64,000 nucleotides of DNA from Pseudoflavonifractor sp902362925 (GTDB taxonomy: Bacteria > Bacillota > Clostridia > Oscillospirales > Oscillospiraceae): the NCBI GenBank assembly GCA_902362925.1, contig CABIYL010000004.1. One strand, 5' to 3'. Within the stretch, counting starts at the first letter, position 1; each line of letters starts with the position of its first letter. The translations under genes were made by a program, and so were the position numbers. Below, in pieces: positions 63,494 through 64,000 of this stretch. The notes under the pieces are model-generated. The model did not search any database. It was not told where the DNA came from and saw only the letters and a list, made by a program, of their open reading frames with translations.

Positions 63494-64000
63494 CTATTGT
63501 ACCGCGTTTTTCTCCCGGACACAACGGTAATTTTCGTTTTCCAGGGAAATTTCTCCTTCAAACACCGTCACTGCCGGGCCGGTCATGTAGAGATGGCCGT
63601 TCTCCTCGGCCCAGCGGACCTCCAACTCGCCGCCGGGCAGATGGACTGTGGTATGTCTGGACACCAGTCCGGCACGGGCGGCGGCGGTCAGAGCGGCGCA
63701 GGCGCCCGTGCCGCAGGCCAGGGTCTCGCCGCTCCCCCGCTCCCATACACGCACCTTCAGGCCGCCCCGGTCGTCGTTCTGGGCGAACTCCACGTTCACC
63801 CGGTCGGGAAAAGCCGGGTGGCGCTCCAATGCGGGGCCAAGCTCCGCCAGGTTCAGGGCGTCCACCCCGTCGCAGAACACCACGGCGTGGGGGTTGCCCA
63901 CCGATACGGGGAAAGCCTGCCAGGTCCGCCCCGCCGCCATCAGCTTCACCGGCGGCGACAGCTCCGGCCGCCCCATATCCACCAGCACCGACTGCACCAG
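63494..64000 (-). CDS. dapF: Diaminopimelate epimerase, N-terminal half off window
   Basis: 168 C-terminal residues of DapF, which interconverts LL- and meso-diaminopimelate. The second catalytic cysteine lies in GSGETLACGTGACA; the substrate-binding NPHAVVF and ERGSGET are present. The first catalytic cysteine and the start are beyond the right edge. Upstream of dapL, which makes its substrate, so the two genes give the last steps to meso-DAP. Confidence 0.95.
   Translation of the reverse strand: MVQSVLVDMGRPELSPPVKLMAAGRTWQAFPVSVGNPHAVVFCDGVDALNLAELGPALERHPAFPDRVNVEFAQNDDRGGLKVRVWERGSGETLACGTGACAALTAAARAGLVSRHTTVHLPGGELEVRWAEENGHLYMTGPAVTVFEGEISLENENYRCVREKNAVQ

Overview
The window looks like a chromosomal contig of a high-GC, spore-forming member of the Clostridia, most likely an Oscillospiraceae close to Flavonifractor, Lawsonibacter or Intestinimonas. 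The support is a forespore operon (spoIIAA-spoIIAB-sigF), LL-diaminopimelate aminotransferase for lysine and cell-wall synthesis, T-box riboswitches, a CIRCE heat-shock operator, the murB-rapZ-yvcK-whiA block, S-layer homology domains, and strong G/C third-position bias that creates long antisense shadow ORFs. The genus is inference. I saw no rRNA, tRNA, CRISPR array, insertion sequence or prophage. Three runs of N (18006-18220, 27063-27342, 60200-60507) break genes and hide regulatory RNA.

Layout. 1-1647: a Tet(M)-like ribosomal-protection GTPase running off the left edge. 1852-5841: an operon of a secreted GH16 beta-glucanase lipoprotein and a membrane-anchored GH3 enzyme with inverted domain order; 6010-8093 is an AgrA/AgrC-like two-component pair next to it. 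8178-9802: an XRE regulator overlapping a GT2 glycosyltransferase, divergent from a small ORF across an 18-bp perfect inverted repeat. 9732-11263: spoIIA operon. 11391-12644: a lipoprotein. 12966-15907: valS with its T-box and promoter. 16039-17986: a small lipoprotein, a TSCPD protein and an ArsB/NhaD-type permease. 18221-21315: a trpXYZ-like ABC importer under a T-box with a UGG specifier. 21386-22998: an EamA exporter and a HAD phosphatase. 23076-25631: pcrA. 25687-27062: an NSS symporter with an attenuator-like leader. 27343-38321: a long leftward block (murB, rapZ, yvcK, whiA, an unknown membrane protein, dnaE, cardiolipin synthase, aldehyde dehydrogenase). 38546-42965: recD2, a ribbon-helix-helix gene, comF, then mreB on its own promoter. 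42938-43958: two small membrane-protein genes. 43990-49823: a MacAB-type exporter operon ending in an SLH protein, divergent from an OmpR-type two-component system at 50065-52102. 52176-53954: a small unknown gene and a MATE pump with a palindromic operator candidate. 54109-57602: CIRCE, hsp20 and clpB. 57650-60199: a VanZ-RDD fusion protein and an XRE-membrane fusion protein. 60508-62104: T-box plus trpB2. 62195-64000: dapF-dapL, with dapF running off the right edge.

Themes. Aminoacyl-tRNA-sensing T-boxes control valine charging, tryptophan import and TrpB2. Envelope functions dominate (MurB, MreB, DapF/DapL, cardiolipin, S-layer, exporters), and several transporters have recognisable local control elements. 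The least explained pieces are the XRE/GT2 locus with its nested repeats, the NSS symporter leader, the inverted GH3 beside an Agr-like pair, and the RHH gene between recD2 and comF.
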